Below are positions 6,591 to 13,804 of a DNA stretch of 64,000 bases, piece after piece. Origin of the DNA: Mesonia sp008017825 (GTDB taxonomy: Bacteria > Bacteroidota > Bacteroidia > Flavobacteriales > Flavobacteriaceae). The DNA lies in contig NZ_VRLS01000012.1 of assembly GCF_008017825.1 (NCBI RefSeq), positions 310,001 through 374,000 of the forward strand, written 5' to 3'. The notes under the pieces were generated by a model, which had not been told where the DNA came from, made no database searches, and saw nothing but the letters and a program-made list of their open reading frames with translations. A program made the position numbers and the translations under genes. How positions within the stretch are numbered: the first letter of the stretch is position 1; the number at the start of each line of letters is the position of its first letter.

Positions 6591-7369
6591 TATCCTGAGG
6601 GTATATTTTTGTAGAATCTATCTACATCGTTGCTACTTGTACTTTGGGTTTTGTATTTGTTTTGATTTTCTATCCAATTGCGAGCATATTTTCCAAGTCT
6701 GGCAAATAGAATCTTATCGGTGTATTCTAATTCTTCCTGATCAACGGTATCATTAAAATCATCTCTGAACTTAGTTTTGTTTTGAATGTTTTTTGCATAC
6801 TTGATCAAGAAATCAGTTTCATACCTTGAAGGGTATTTATTTTTAAGAAAATCTAGCGCGCGCGTCTCTCTACTTTCCTTTACTTTACTATACTCTACTT
6901 TACTTTGTGGGTTTACGGGTGTATTGTTCTTACTTAAATTAGGTTTACGGTTACTTTTACTTAGTTTAAGTATCCCTAAACTATCTAAAAGAAGCAGTAA
7001 AGAATTTTTATCAATACAATTGTTTGATCTCTTTTTATAGGCATCTTTTATACTTTCTACAAACTTTTCATTGAACAAAATCCGATGTTTTTCCCATAGA
7101 TTTTTATCAAATTCTTTGAGTCGAATTAAATCATTAATGATATTGATTAGCACCTCTTCTGATACTAAACAACGATCAGATAAAAACATTAATTGAACAT
7201 CATCAGATAAGTCTAAATAATGAAAATCCGTATTCCCTAACTCCTCTAAAATTTTTAACCAAGTTGCATATCCATCATTCTTATATTTCTTCTCGAGGTA
7301 GCTCATTTTTTTCCCGTGCCTAACTGGATGAGGGAAATAATCAACTTTATTTGTTTGAGGTCTAGCCAT
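6590..7369 (-). CDS. phage replication protein with Lin1244/Lin1753-like (DUF4373) N-terminus
   Basis: 259 residues. The N-terminal 100 residues match the DUF4373 pattern: YFPHPVRHGKKMSYLEKKYKNDGYATWLKILEELG, followed by a winged-helix-like segment. The middle is a polar linker rich in Asn, Ser and Lys. The C-terminus (about 165-250, ALDFLKNKYPSRYE...) is a second helical domain. Such proteins sit next to dnaB in phages of Firmicutes and Bacteroidetes and probably recognise the origin or load the helicase. It is translationally coupled to dnaB (TAATG). The exact role is inferred from neighbours. A long run of tact/tta-type simple sequence occurs at about 6875-6960 inside the linker. Confidence 0.75.
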   Translation of the reverse strand: MARPQTNKVDYFPHPVRHGKKMSYLEKKYKNDGYATWLKILEELGNTDFHYLDLSDDVQLMFLSDRCLVSEEVLINIINDLIRLKEFDKNLWEKHRILFNEKFVESIKDAYKKRSNNCIDKNSLLLLLDSLGILKLSKSNRKPNLSKNNTPVNPQSKVEYSKVKESRETRALDFLKNKYPSRYETDFLIKYAKNIQNKTKFRDDFNDTVDQEELEYTDKILFARLGKYARNWIENQNKYKTQSTSSNDVDRFYKNIPSG

Positions 7370-7379
7370 TAGTTTAGTT

Positions 7380-7679
7380 TTAATTATAGTTTTTAGGGTT
7401 CATATTGTGTTTGTCATTGTTATGTATTTCTTGATGACAATCTTCACAAACAGTAACCACCACATCCAAGTTTTCAAGCTCTTTCCCCACTATAGATTGG
7501 CCGTTTTTTGTATAGGTAAGGTGATGTGTTTCTAATCTTATTTTGCTGCTGCATAGCACACATTTAAAACCATCACGAATTCTTACTTTCCTTTTTACAA
7601 TTGGCCAGTTTTCATTTTGTTGAATAGACTTTCTGTAATTGGATGGGCGACCACGTTTATGTTTTAATCTTCTACCCAT
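7380..7679 (-). CDS. HNH endonuclease
   Basis: 99 residues. A basic N-terminus (GRRLKHKRGRPSNYRKS) is followed by a zinc-ribbon HNH fold: RDGFKCVLCSSKIRLETHHLTY, with the catalytic HH near 72-73, and a second pair CEDCHQEIH near 87. The four Cys (CVLC, CEDC) bind structural zinc. Small phage HNH nucleases act in packaging or recombination. This one lies in the early operon between a coiled-coil protein and the replication genes, so a recombination or Holliday-type nicking role is more likely than packaging. Its start overlaps the upstream gene by 8 bp. Confidence 0.85.
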   Translation of the reverse strand: MGRRLKHKRGRPSNYRKSIQQNENWPIVKRKVRIRDGFKCVLCSSKIRLETHHLTYTKNGQSIVGKELENLDVVVTVCEDCHQEIHNNDKHNMNPKNYN

Positions 7680-8238
7680 TTACAACCTCTTGCATAGATT
7701 CAAAACTTTGTGCATTTCTTTCAGAAGAACTGATTAAGTCATCTTGTTCGTAAAGAGGAATTTCTCTAACACCACATAGTTGAATTCTCTTATCGACAAT
7801 AGTGAAATAGAACCTCTTTCCTTTATATACCAGTTCATAAGTAAATGCTTGATCTAAGTTAACTTCAGTGGTTCCTTCTCTTACTTCATCAGATAATGAT
7901 TGTATTTTTTGTAGAGATGCGCTCACCTGTTCTTTAGCTTTAGAATATTCTTCCTTTGCTTTCTCAAACTCAGCTTTTGCTTTAGTTTCAAGCTCTTTAA
8001 GTTCTGGCAAAATCTCCTCAAGCTCCTCTTGATACTCGTGTCGTAACTCTCCGATTTCATAGTCATCCATAAATCGAGTTGCCGTAAATTTCGTAGATGA
8101 TGCAACAAAGTGTTCATTCATAAATTTGTGAGCTTCCTCGGGAGTTTCAAATTTTTCTTCTCCTAAATACTTAGGAACCTCATTAGATTCTGTTGTGAAA
8201 TCAAGTACTGCTGGTCTGTAATTTTCTACTTTTCTCAT
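7672..8238 (-). CDS. coiled-coil early phage protein, unknown function (188 aa)
   Basis: 188 residues with no recognised family. Residues 70-125 form a long Glu/Lys-rich coiled coil (EELEEILPELKELETKAKAE, then KEEYSKAKEQ). On either side are a mixed alpha/beta N-terminus (VLDFTTESNEVPKYLG) and a C-terminal segment with a beta pattern (FTYELVYKGKRFYFTIVDK). It sits in the early leftward operon next to HNH, MBL and RecT genes and overlaps the HNH gene by 8 bp. A structural or accessory role in phage replication and recombination is plausible but unproven. Confidence 0.55.
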   Translation of the reverse strand: MRKVENYRPAVLDFTTESNEVPKYLGEEKFETPEEAHKFMNEHFVASSTKFTATRFMDDYEIGELRHEYQEELEEILPELKELETKAKAEFEKAKEEYSKAKEQVSASLQKIQSLSDEVREGTTEVNLDQAFTYELVYKGKRFYFTIVDKRIQLCGVREIPLYEQDDLISSSERNAQSFESMQEVVNG

Positions 8239-8266
8239 TGTATTGGATTTAAATTAGATGTTAAAT

Positions 8267-8497
8267 TTATTTGTTTGATATTTCTGGATTGTGAACAAAT
8301 TGTTTGTTCGTGAAATACATTCTTGAGTTGATTGTGGGATGGGTTTCTACACTTCCATCTTTCTCCATATCCTGAAGGATTGGCTCAAGTTCATTTAAAT
8401 GAAAACCGCAATGGCCATCACTTTCTTTTTGCTTTTTGTTTACCAGGAACAAAAGCATCGCTTTGAGTTTTGATATTTCTTCCTGATTGAAATTCAT
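8267..8497 (-). CDS. small early phage protein, unknown (76 aa)
   Basis: 76 residues, with a helical N-terminus (NQEEISKLKAMLLFLVNKKQ) and a short C-terminal part ending MYFTNKQFVHNPEISNK. It may be a small winged-helix-like protein (HCGFHLNELEPILQDMEKDG), but no family is recognised. It overlaps the MBL gene start by one base, so it is part of the same early operon. Confidence 0.55.
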   Translation of the reverse strand: MNFNQEEISKLKAMLLFLVNKKQKESDGHCGFHLNELEPILQDMEKDGSVETHPTINSRMYFTNKQFVHNPEISNK

Positions 8498-9231
8498 TAA
8501 AAAGGTGTTTTATTAAATTCTATTTCTAAACCGTTATCAGCTACAGTCACATTCTTTCCAGTAGCTTTAAACACTTCATTTTTAAATTGCTTTTCATTGC
8601 TGTTACTGTCTGATAAATGAATTAAAACAACATTATTGACTGCTGTTAAATCGTTAGCTTTTAAAAAGTCAATGCATGTTTCCAAGCTCATGTGAGATTG
8701 AAGTATTCTATTTTTCAAAAACTCCATTGCTGCCAGTTTATCGCGAAGTATTTCACGCGAATAATTTGCTTCGATAATGATGTTATTAAGGTTTCTAAAG
8801 GTGTAACTGCAATACATCGTATCGGTTAAGAATAATACATTCCCACTCTCTTGGTGATTGATTAAGAATCCAACTGGTTCCGCAGCATCGTGCTTTACAT
8901 CAAAACTTTTTACTTTAAAACCTCCTACTTTGAAATCATCATTTTGAAAAATTGAATTTGCTCGATGATGATTAGTCTCTATTTTTAAGGTTTCAAAAGT
9001 TTTCCTTCCAGTATAAACCTTTACTCCTGCAGCCATTAATTCTTTTATAGATTTGGCGTGATCCCCGTGTTCGTGAGTAACTATACAAGCATTGACTTTT
9101 TTAAAGTTAAAATTGATCGCTTGTTTAATAGCTCTTATGTTTACACCGCACTCAATTAAAAGAGCCTCCTCCTCATTCTCGAGGAGGTAAGCATTTCCCT
9201 TTGATCCTGTGCCTATTACTTTTAGTTGCAT
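8497..9231 (-). CDS. MBL-fold metallo-hydrolase (phage-encoded, YycJ/WalJ-like)
   Basis: 244 residues of metallo-beta-lactamase fold. The metal-binding motif VTHEHGDHAKS is near residues 51-61. VLFLTDTMYC supplies the bridging Asp near 136, and a late SHMSLE/HLSD pair supplies further ligands. The N-terminal GTGSKGNAYLLE is typical of the YycJ/WalJ branch, several members of which are nucleases. It lies immediately upstream of dnaB-side genes and 2 bp downstream of recT. No RecE- or YqaJ-type exonuclease is present, so this enzyme may supply the nuclease partner for RecT. That partnership is an inference. Confidence 0.85.
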   Translation of the reverse strand: MQLKVIGTGSKGNAYLLENEEEALLIECGVNIRAIKQAINFNFKKVNACIVTHEHGDHAKSIKELMAAGVKVYTGRKTFETLKIETNHHRANSIFQNDDFKVGGFKVKSFDVKHDAAEPVGFLINHQESGNVLFLTDTMYCSYTFRNLNNIIIEANYSREILRDKLAAMEFLKNRILQSHMSLETCIDFLKANDLTAVNNVVLIHLSDSNSNEKQFKNEVFKATGKNVTVADNGLEIEFNKTPF

Positions 9232-9233
9232 TC

Positions 9234-10091
9234 TTAAAAGTTTGGCATTGATTCTTGTTGAGTTGTTTCCTGTTTTGATTCAGCTTTATCCTCTACAACT
9301 TCTTCCGCATCAACTACATCTTCATCAAAACCAATTGATTTTTTATGAGCATTAGATTTGATTTCTTGATTCACGTAAGCTTCAGTTGGTGACATTGCTG
9401 GAGTATCATCATCCAGTATTGAACCATCATCAGAACTATTTACATACATTTTGATAGCTCTATTGGTAACGGTCCGCTTTGCCATTTCTCCCTCAAAGTT
9501 TCTATGAGCTGGAGAGTTTCCTTTTGGTGCTCCCTGCTGCCAAGATTGTTTTATTTCAGCGATGGTCATTATATCGGTATCCTGAACACCGTCGGGAAGA
9601 GTTACTACACAGTAAGCGCCAATAATATCGTTCCCTAAATTTTCAAAAGGCTGATCGTGATTTGTAACCACTTTTCTACCATCAGCTTCAATTTGATAAT
9701 TAAACTTATCCCCCTTTAAAATTAAGTTCGCTTTTACATCTTGTAATCCAGCACGCTTGGCAATAAGAACTTGACCGAAATAAGAAGTCATACAAACCAA
9801 GTCTTTTCCGTAGGGTACAAAATAACACTGGTTCTTTGCTGGATTTAATCCTAATTGTACCATCTTAAAAAGAGACATTGCAATGGTGTTCTTGCTGCAT
9901 TCTTGCAATACTGGTTTTTTGTCTCGAGTTTGAACGTCTTGAAGCATTAACCAAGCTGATTGTAATGCATTCTGTGGTGAATAATTTGGTGGTAATTTAA
10001 AACCACCTTCTTGCAATTCTGCGATTCGATTGGTTACATTATCAACCATTGATTCTTTTGTAACTTGTAATTCTTTTGATTGTGTACTCAT
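9234..10091 (-). CDS. recT: RecT-family single-strand annealing recombinase
   Basis: 285 residues, the usual RecT length. Family features include NALQSAWLMLQD near 44, SKNTIAMSLFKMVQLGLNP near 67-85, CYFVPYGKDLVCMTSYFGQV near 90-110, and the C-terminal EMAKRTVTNRAIK near 205. The last 60 residues are acidic and disordered (DVVDAEEVVEDKAESKQE). RecT binds single-stranded DNA and anneals homologous strands during phage recombination and replication. It is co-operonic with the MBL hydrolase and with the SbcC-like ATPase further upstream. Assignment is strong. Confidence 0.95.
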   Translation of the reverse strand: MSTQSKELQVTKESMVDNVTNRIAELQEGGFKLPPNYSPQNALQSAWLMLQDVQTRDKKPVLQECSKNTIAMSLFKMVQLGLNPAKNQCYFVPYGKDLVCMTSYFGQVLIAKRAGLQDVKANLILKGDKFNYQIEADGRKVVTNHDQPFENLGNDIIGAYCVVTLPDGVQDTDIMTIAEIKQSWQQGAPKGNSPAHRNFEGEMAKRTVTNRAIKMYVNSSDDGSILDDDTPAMSPTEAYVNQEIKSNAHKKSIGFDEDVVDAEEVVEDKAESKQETTQQESMPNF

Positions 10092-10110
10092 AATTTTGAT
10101 TTATAGATGA

Positions 10111-10287
10111 TTAATTGATAATTTTCTCTTTGACTGATGATACTACCAGTCCTATTGTTTGACCTTCTTTTTTAAATTGCATCATCATTCTTCGGTCTTT
10201 TGCTTCTGATGCAAGTGAGGATATTTGCCTTCTGATAACTTTCTCACCTTCACTTAGTTCGATGTATATATATTTCTGATTAGGCAT
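10111..10287 (-). CDS. 58-residue early phage protein
   Basis: An open frame from ATG at 10287 to TAA at 10111: beta-rich start MPNQKYIYIELSEGEKVIRR, then a basic helix (SEAKDRRMMMQFKKEG) and a short strand. It overlaps the stop of the SbcC-like gene by 8 bp and ends 19 bp before recT, which matches the tight packing of this operon. No family is recognised. Confidence 0.6.
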   Translation of the reverse strand: MPNQKYIYIELSEGEKVIRRQISSLASEAKDRRMMMQFKKEGQTIGLVVSSVKEKIIN

Positions 10288-12310
10288 AGGCTTCTTGTGT
10301 AATATTTGTTTTTACTCTCAATTTTTTATCAGCTTCAGAAACTATTAGGTTTATTATTTGAGATTGACTAGGTATAAGATTAACAACGCTTTCACGGTTA
10401 TCAACAAAGATTGGGGCGCTTACTTGGTAGTGTTTAGAAAGTGTATTTATGATATCTATACCCGCGTTGATTTTACTTGCTGTATTCGCATCACTAAAAG
10501 GAACTCCATTAATTAAGGCTTGACACGTTTCAACTTGAGCTCCGTTAACTTGAGTTTCAAATAATTTGAAGTTTACTAATTCAAAGCGCTCATTAATCAT
10601 ACTTTCCAAAGTGTCAATTTTAGCTTTGATGAAGTTTTCAATTACAAACTGCTCACGCTCGTAATCGGCAATAGTTTGAGAAAGCTCACTCTCTTCTTTC
10701 TCCAACACGTTAATTCTGGCATTTGATTTTACGATTTGATCCTCAATTGATAATTGGTTTTTAAGTTCATCAATTTCTTTTTGAACGTTATCTTTTTGAA
10801 ATTTTAAAGTTGAAATATCAACTGGCTTAACCTCTTCAAGCTTTTGCTTTAAAATCGCTAAATCTTTAACCTTATCATCAATTTCATTATTGGTGTTCAG
10901 TAAATCAGTATAGATGCTTTCTTCAGTGATATTTGGCTGGTTCGATTTAAGCTCATCCGATTTATTAAGGAGGTTCTCCCTTTTCAGTTCTAAATCAATA
11001 ATATGGTTACTACCATTATCAATTCTAACTTCAAGATCTGAAATTTCCTTTTCAAGATTTTCTTTAGTTAATTTTACTCCCCCACCTTGAATATTTATTG
11101 AGTTTAGTGTTTGTTGCTTATTGGCATCAAAACGCTCTTTTGCTTCAGCTTTTTTCTCATCAATAGTTTCAGGATCAAATTCACGGTTACAAGTAGGACA
11201 TTTGCAGTCTCCTTCATCCATTGTAAACTCCTTAGCGTTGACTTCGTTCCATTTTCGTATAAGTTCTTCTCTTTTATTTTGAGCAGCTTGAAGTTCATTA
11301 TTCTTAGAATTCAACTTACTTTTAAGCGTTTCTAATCCATTAGATGATGATTGAACTTCAGAAGTAATTTCATTGATCTTTGATTGAACTGAAGTGATTT
11401 CCGAATTAGAATTTGCAAACTTTTCTTTAGCCTCTTGTCTAAGTTGATGTTTAATATCATTGATCTCACTATCTACTTTGTGAATCTCTCTTTGAATTGC
11501 CCCACGTTGATTTAAATATTCTTGCTGTGCTTCTAGCTTATTCGAGATTTGATTTTCTAAAGATTTTTTGTGAATACCCTTATCTGTTAATTCTTGTTTC
11601 AATTCAACAAAATCAACTGCCTCAGGTTTGTTTCTTTCTACTTCATCAATCCTTGAAGGAATAAACTTTAACTCCTTTTTAGACTTTGCTATGCTGGCTT
11701 TAATTTGCTTTTGGTATTCTTCAATAGATTTATTGGTAAGGTTTGAAAGTAACTTTAAAAAATCTTCATTACCATCTGCAATTGCTTCATCGGTAACTCC
11801 TCCAGATATATCAATTAATACTTGTCTTTGGTCTTGCCACTTTAAAGAGTTAAATGCTGAAGGAGAAGTGATAAGTTTAAAAACCTTCTCATCTACTATA
11901 GTGCTAATCTTAGCATTGAAATCACGTTGGGTCATAGGAACCCCGTTCCACTCATAGTTTGTTTCATTTCCAGCGAATTCAGATTCTAAGTTCCCTTTTT
12001 TCTTTACCCATTTTTCACGAAATGTTCTTTTGATATTTACTGTTTCAAAATCAACTTCAATTTCTGCTTCAACTTCGTGATCTATTTTTGGTATTACATT
12101 GTTATTCTTGTCTAAAGTTTTGATTTCAAATGTGGTCCTGTCTGTTGAGTCTTTGCCAAATAATAACCAAGTAAAGGCATCAAATACAGTAGTTTTTCCT
12201 GTACCATTATCTCCAAAAATTTTAGTTTCTTTTCCGAATTCTTTTATTTCAAGGTTTTTAATTCCTTTGAAATTTGTAAGCTTTAATGACTTAATTGTGA
12301 TTGATTTCAT
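10280..12310 (-). CDS. SbcC/Rad50-like SMC ATPase of the phage recombination module
   Basis: 676 residues with SMC layout. An N-terminal ABC half carries Walker A GDNGTGKTT at 33-41. Two long coiled-coil arms (about 200-350 and 390-580) meet at a Rad50-type zinc hook, CKCPTCNREF, near 365-375. A C-terminal half ends with the Walker B-like FVDNRESV. It is shorter than cellular SbcC (about 1000 residues). Rad50-like proteins tether and process DNA ends, usually with a Mre11/SbcD nuclease. No SbcD-type phosphoesterase is encoded nearby, so a different nuclease (MBL or HNH protein of this operon) may be its partner. Family call is firm. Confidence 0.85.
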   Translation of the reverse strand: MKSITIKSLKLTNFKGIKNLEIKEFGKETKIFGDNGTGKTTVFDAFTWLLFGKDSTDRTTFEIKTLDKNNNVIPKIDHEVEAEIEVDFETVNIKRTFREKWVKKKGNLESEFAGNETNYEWNGVPMTQRDFNAKISTIVDEKVFKLITSPSAFNSLKWQDQRQVLIDISGGVTDEAIADGNEDFLKLLSNLTNKSIEEYQKQIKASIAKSKKELKFIPSRIDEVERNKPEAVDFVELKQELTDKGIHKKSLENQISNKLEAQQEYLNQRGAIQREIHKVDSEINDIKHQLRQEAKEKFANSNSEITSVQSKINEITSEVQSSSNGLETLKSKLNSKNNELQAAQNKREELIRKWNEVNAKEFTMDEGDCKCPTCNREFDPETIDEKKAEAKERFDANKQQTLNSINIQGGGVKLTKENLEKEISDLEVRIDNGSNHIIDLELKRENLLNKSDELKSNQPNITEESIYTDLLNTNNEIDDKVKDLAILKQKLEEVKPVDISTLKFQKDNVQKEIDELKNQLSIEDQIVKSNARINVLEKEESELSQTIADYEREQFVIENFIKAKIDTLESMINERFELVNFKLFETQVNGAQVETCQALINGVPFSDANTASKINAGIDIINTLSKHYQVSAPIFVDNRESVVNLIPSQSQIINLIVSEADKKLRVKTNITQEAYA

Positions 12311-12329
12311 GATTTATAGATTTGAGTAA

Positions 12330-12428
12330 TTAATTTAATAGTGAGAGCATTCCAATTGTATAAAGCAGAAGAGCAATGATGAATGCTATCATTATCTTAT
12401 CAGCTTTGTTTAATTTATTCATCATCAT
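12330..12428 (-). CDS. small phage membrane peptide (about 32 aa)
   Basis: An open frame from the ATG cluster at 12428-12420 to TAA at 12330. Charged start MNKLNKADK, then one hydrophobic segment (IMIAFIIALLLYTIGMLSLL) and the stop. It overlaps the upstream 45-residue frame. A single-pass membrane peptide of this size in an early phage operon could serve in exclusion or regulation. It is a real possibility rather than a certainty. Confidence 0.4.
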   Translation of the reverse strand: MMMNKLNKADKIMIAFIIALLLYTIGMLSLLN

Positions 12429-12552
12429 TATGAGCTAGTTTCATTTCTCGGAAGAAATCGTCCATAAAAGTTTTTTCATCGTGGTTCATATCCTGTAATC
12501 TTTTACCATTTACAAGCCACCTACTTTGTTTGAATTCAATTTCAATTTTCAT
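12415..12552 (-). CDS. 45-residue early phage protein
   Basis: An open frame from ATG at 12552 to TAA at 12415. It reads MKIEIEFKQSRWLVNGKRL then DMNHDEKTFMDDFFREM, a strand-turn-strand followed by an acidic helix. It overlaps the next gene upstream by 11 bp, as elsewhere in this operon. Similar tiny proteins are common in phages of this group. Function unknown. Confidence 0.5.
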   Translation of the reverse strand: MKIEIEFKQSRWLVNGKRLQDMNHDEKTFMDDFFREMKLAHNDDE

Positions 12553-12781
12553 AATACCACAATTGAGGAGTTAGATTTCTTCCAGTAGAAAATGCAATCA
12601 TTGCAAACGTGAAGTTTCTCAAGACCTCATTCTTTTTATTTTCTGATTGATTTAGAAGATTATGGTAGATGTTTGCAATTTCTTCATCTGATTTAGCTTC
12701 ATTATAAGCTTTAAGCTCTTTTGTCATTTCTAGATTGAAAAGTGGATTCCCAATCGTAATTTTTTTAAGTACATTTGTCAT
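12542..12781 (-). CDS. early phage protein, unknown (79 aa)
   Basis: 79 residues, helical (ELKAYNEAKSDEEIANIYHN, FTFAMIAFSTGRNLTPQLW). No recognised domain and no signal peptide. It lies 51 bp after the basic 67-residue gene in the leftward early operon. Confidence 0.55.
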   Translation of the reverse strand: MTNVLKKITIGNPLFNLEMTKELKAYNEAKSDEEIANIYHNLLNQSENKKNEVLRNFTFAMIAFSTGRNLTPQLWYYEN

Positions 12782-12831
12782 GATTTATAGATTTGATATT
12801 TGGTGATTCGAGTATCATTTCAAAAGCCATC

Positions 12832-13035
12832 TTACCGGGTGGCTTTTTTCATTCTGTTTTTATGTCTTTTACCTAAAATTTTAGCTTTTTCTTGTGGAGA
12901 TATTTTTCCCTTTCGGGAGGAGCTTTCAGATGCACCACTATCTTCCAGCTCCTTTCTCAGCCCTGTCACTGATTTTAATATTAGGCTTGCGTGAGCCTCT
13001 AATACTTGTAATTTGTTAAGAATATCTCCTTCCAT
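12832..13035 (-). CDS. basic early phage protein, unknown (67 aa)
   Basis: 67 residues. An N-terminal amphipathic helix (ILNKLQVLEAHASLILKSVT) is followed by a Ser-rich linker and a strongly basic tail (KAKILGKRHKNRMKKATR), suggesting nucleic acid binding. It lies 4 bp downstream of the LuxR-HTH gene. No family recognised. Confidence 0.5.
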   Translation of the reverse strand: MEGDILNKLQVLEAHASLILKSVTGLRKELEDSGASESSSRKGKISPQEKAKILGKRHKNRMKKATR

Positions 13036-13039
13036 CTGA

Positions 13040-13381
13040 TTAATCTTTTCTAGTTCTTGATGATGTTCTTATCGTTCTAGTAACTCTTACTGAAGTGCTT
13101 CTTCTTTCAGTTTTTAAATTACCAGCTATTGAATAGCCTTGAATAGCCATAAATAAAATGAGAACCATAAGTTTGAATTTGTCTGAATTTTCAATAGTGT
13201 AAATCCTTGTGATATCTACTACACCTCGAGCATTCCATTTTGAACAAATATTTTTGATATGTGTTTTTATAGTTTCAACACTTCTAAATCTTTTTGCAGC
13301 TATTTCTTTAATTGAATAGCCTAGAGCGATACTTTCTGCAATTGGTTTTTCGGTAGGGGATAATTGGTTAGTGTATTTCAT
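13040..13381 (-). CDS. LuxR-type HTH protein with a possible membrane segment
   Basis: 113 residues. Residues 6-62 are a LuxR/FixJ-type HTH (LSPTEKPIAESIALGYSIKE, VETIKTHIKNICSKW) without a receiver or sensor domain. A hydrophobic stretch follows (LMVLILFMAIQGYSIAG, near 72-88) and then an Arg/Ser/Thr-rich tail. The HTH would be cytoplasmic, so a membrane-tethered regulator is possible. It is the second gene of the early leftward operon, near the repressor region, so it may control early phage genes or the lysis-lysogeny choice. HTH call strong; membrane anchoring inferred. Confidence 0.75.
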   Translation of the reverse strand: MKYTNQLSPTEKPIAESIALGYSIKEIAAKRFRSVETIKTHIKNICSKWNARGVVDITRIYTIENSDKFKLMVLILFMAIQGYSIAGNLKTERRSTSVRVTRTIRTSSRTRKD

Positions 13382-13384
13382 GAT

Positions 13385-13624
13385 TTAGGCTTTTGCAGTT
13401 ATTTGCTCATTAAGCTTTTCATTTTGAAGTTTCAATTCGTTTTGGAAGATTTCTAAAACCTTTTTTTGATATGCTTCTGGAATTCTACCTCCCCAAATCC
13501 AAGTTTGTTTCACATAGATTTCATCATTTACACCAAATGAAGATTCTTCTAGTATTGATTTTAGAGCTGATTTTTTTGTCTCTGAAATCATGTGTTTCCA
13601 TACTGTTTTGATTTTTTGTATCAT
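13385..13624 (-). CDS. first gene of the early operon, unknown (79 aa)
   Basis: 79 residues with basic and acidic helices at both ends and a central IYVKQTWIWGGRIPEAYQKK. No recognised family. It opens the leftward early operon, about 90 nt downstream of the promoter at 13751-13721, the position where cro- or excision-type genes are often found. No HTH is visible, so that comparison rests on position only. Confidence 0.55.
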   Translation of the reverse strand: MIQKIKTVWKHMISETKKSALKSILEESSFGVNDEIYVKQTWIWGGRIPEAYQKKVLEIFQNELKLQNEKLNEQITAKA

Positions 13625-13672
13625 TTTACTTGATTTTTATCTATCCCCTTTTTTCGGTATTTAGCTTGATAG

Positions 13673-13793
13673 TTTTGTTTAACTCGCTATTTCTTAGTTA
13701 TATTTGTTTGTTTGTTGAAGCAAATATATATAACAGTTATATGTTTACCAAAACAATAATACATAAAAGTAATATATTACTGTTATTTATAAC
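13673..13793. promoter_or_regulatory. divergent promoter-operator region of the phage switch
   Basis: Leftward early promoter: TTG (13751-13749), 20 bp, TATATTTG (13728-13721). Rightward repressor promoter: TTG (13675-13677), 21 bp, TATATTTG (13699-13706). A perfect 15-bp palindrome, ATATAAC-A-GTTATAT (13728-13742), fills the spacer of the early promoter, an ideal repressor site. Further palindromes lie before the repressor gene: AGTAATATATTACT (13768-13781) and GTTATTTATAAC (13782-13793). The repressor would thereby block early genes and tune its own expression. Confidence 0.75.
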
Positions 13794-13804
13794 TATTTTA
13801 AATA

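Noticed and set aside
12099..12329. Rightward frame opposite the SbcC-like gene start
   Set aside because: Shadow of the Walker A region; no independent support.
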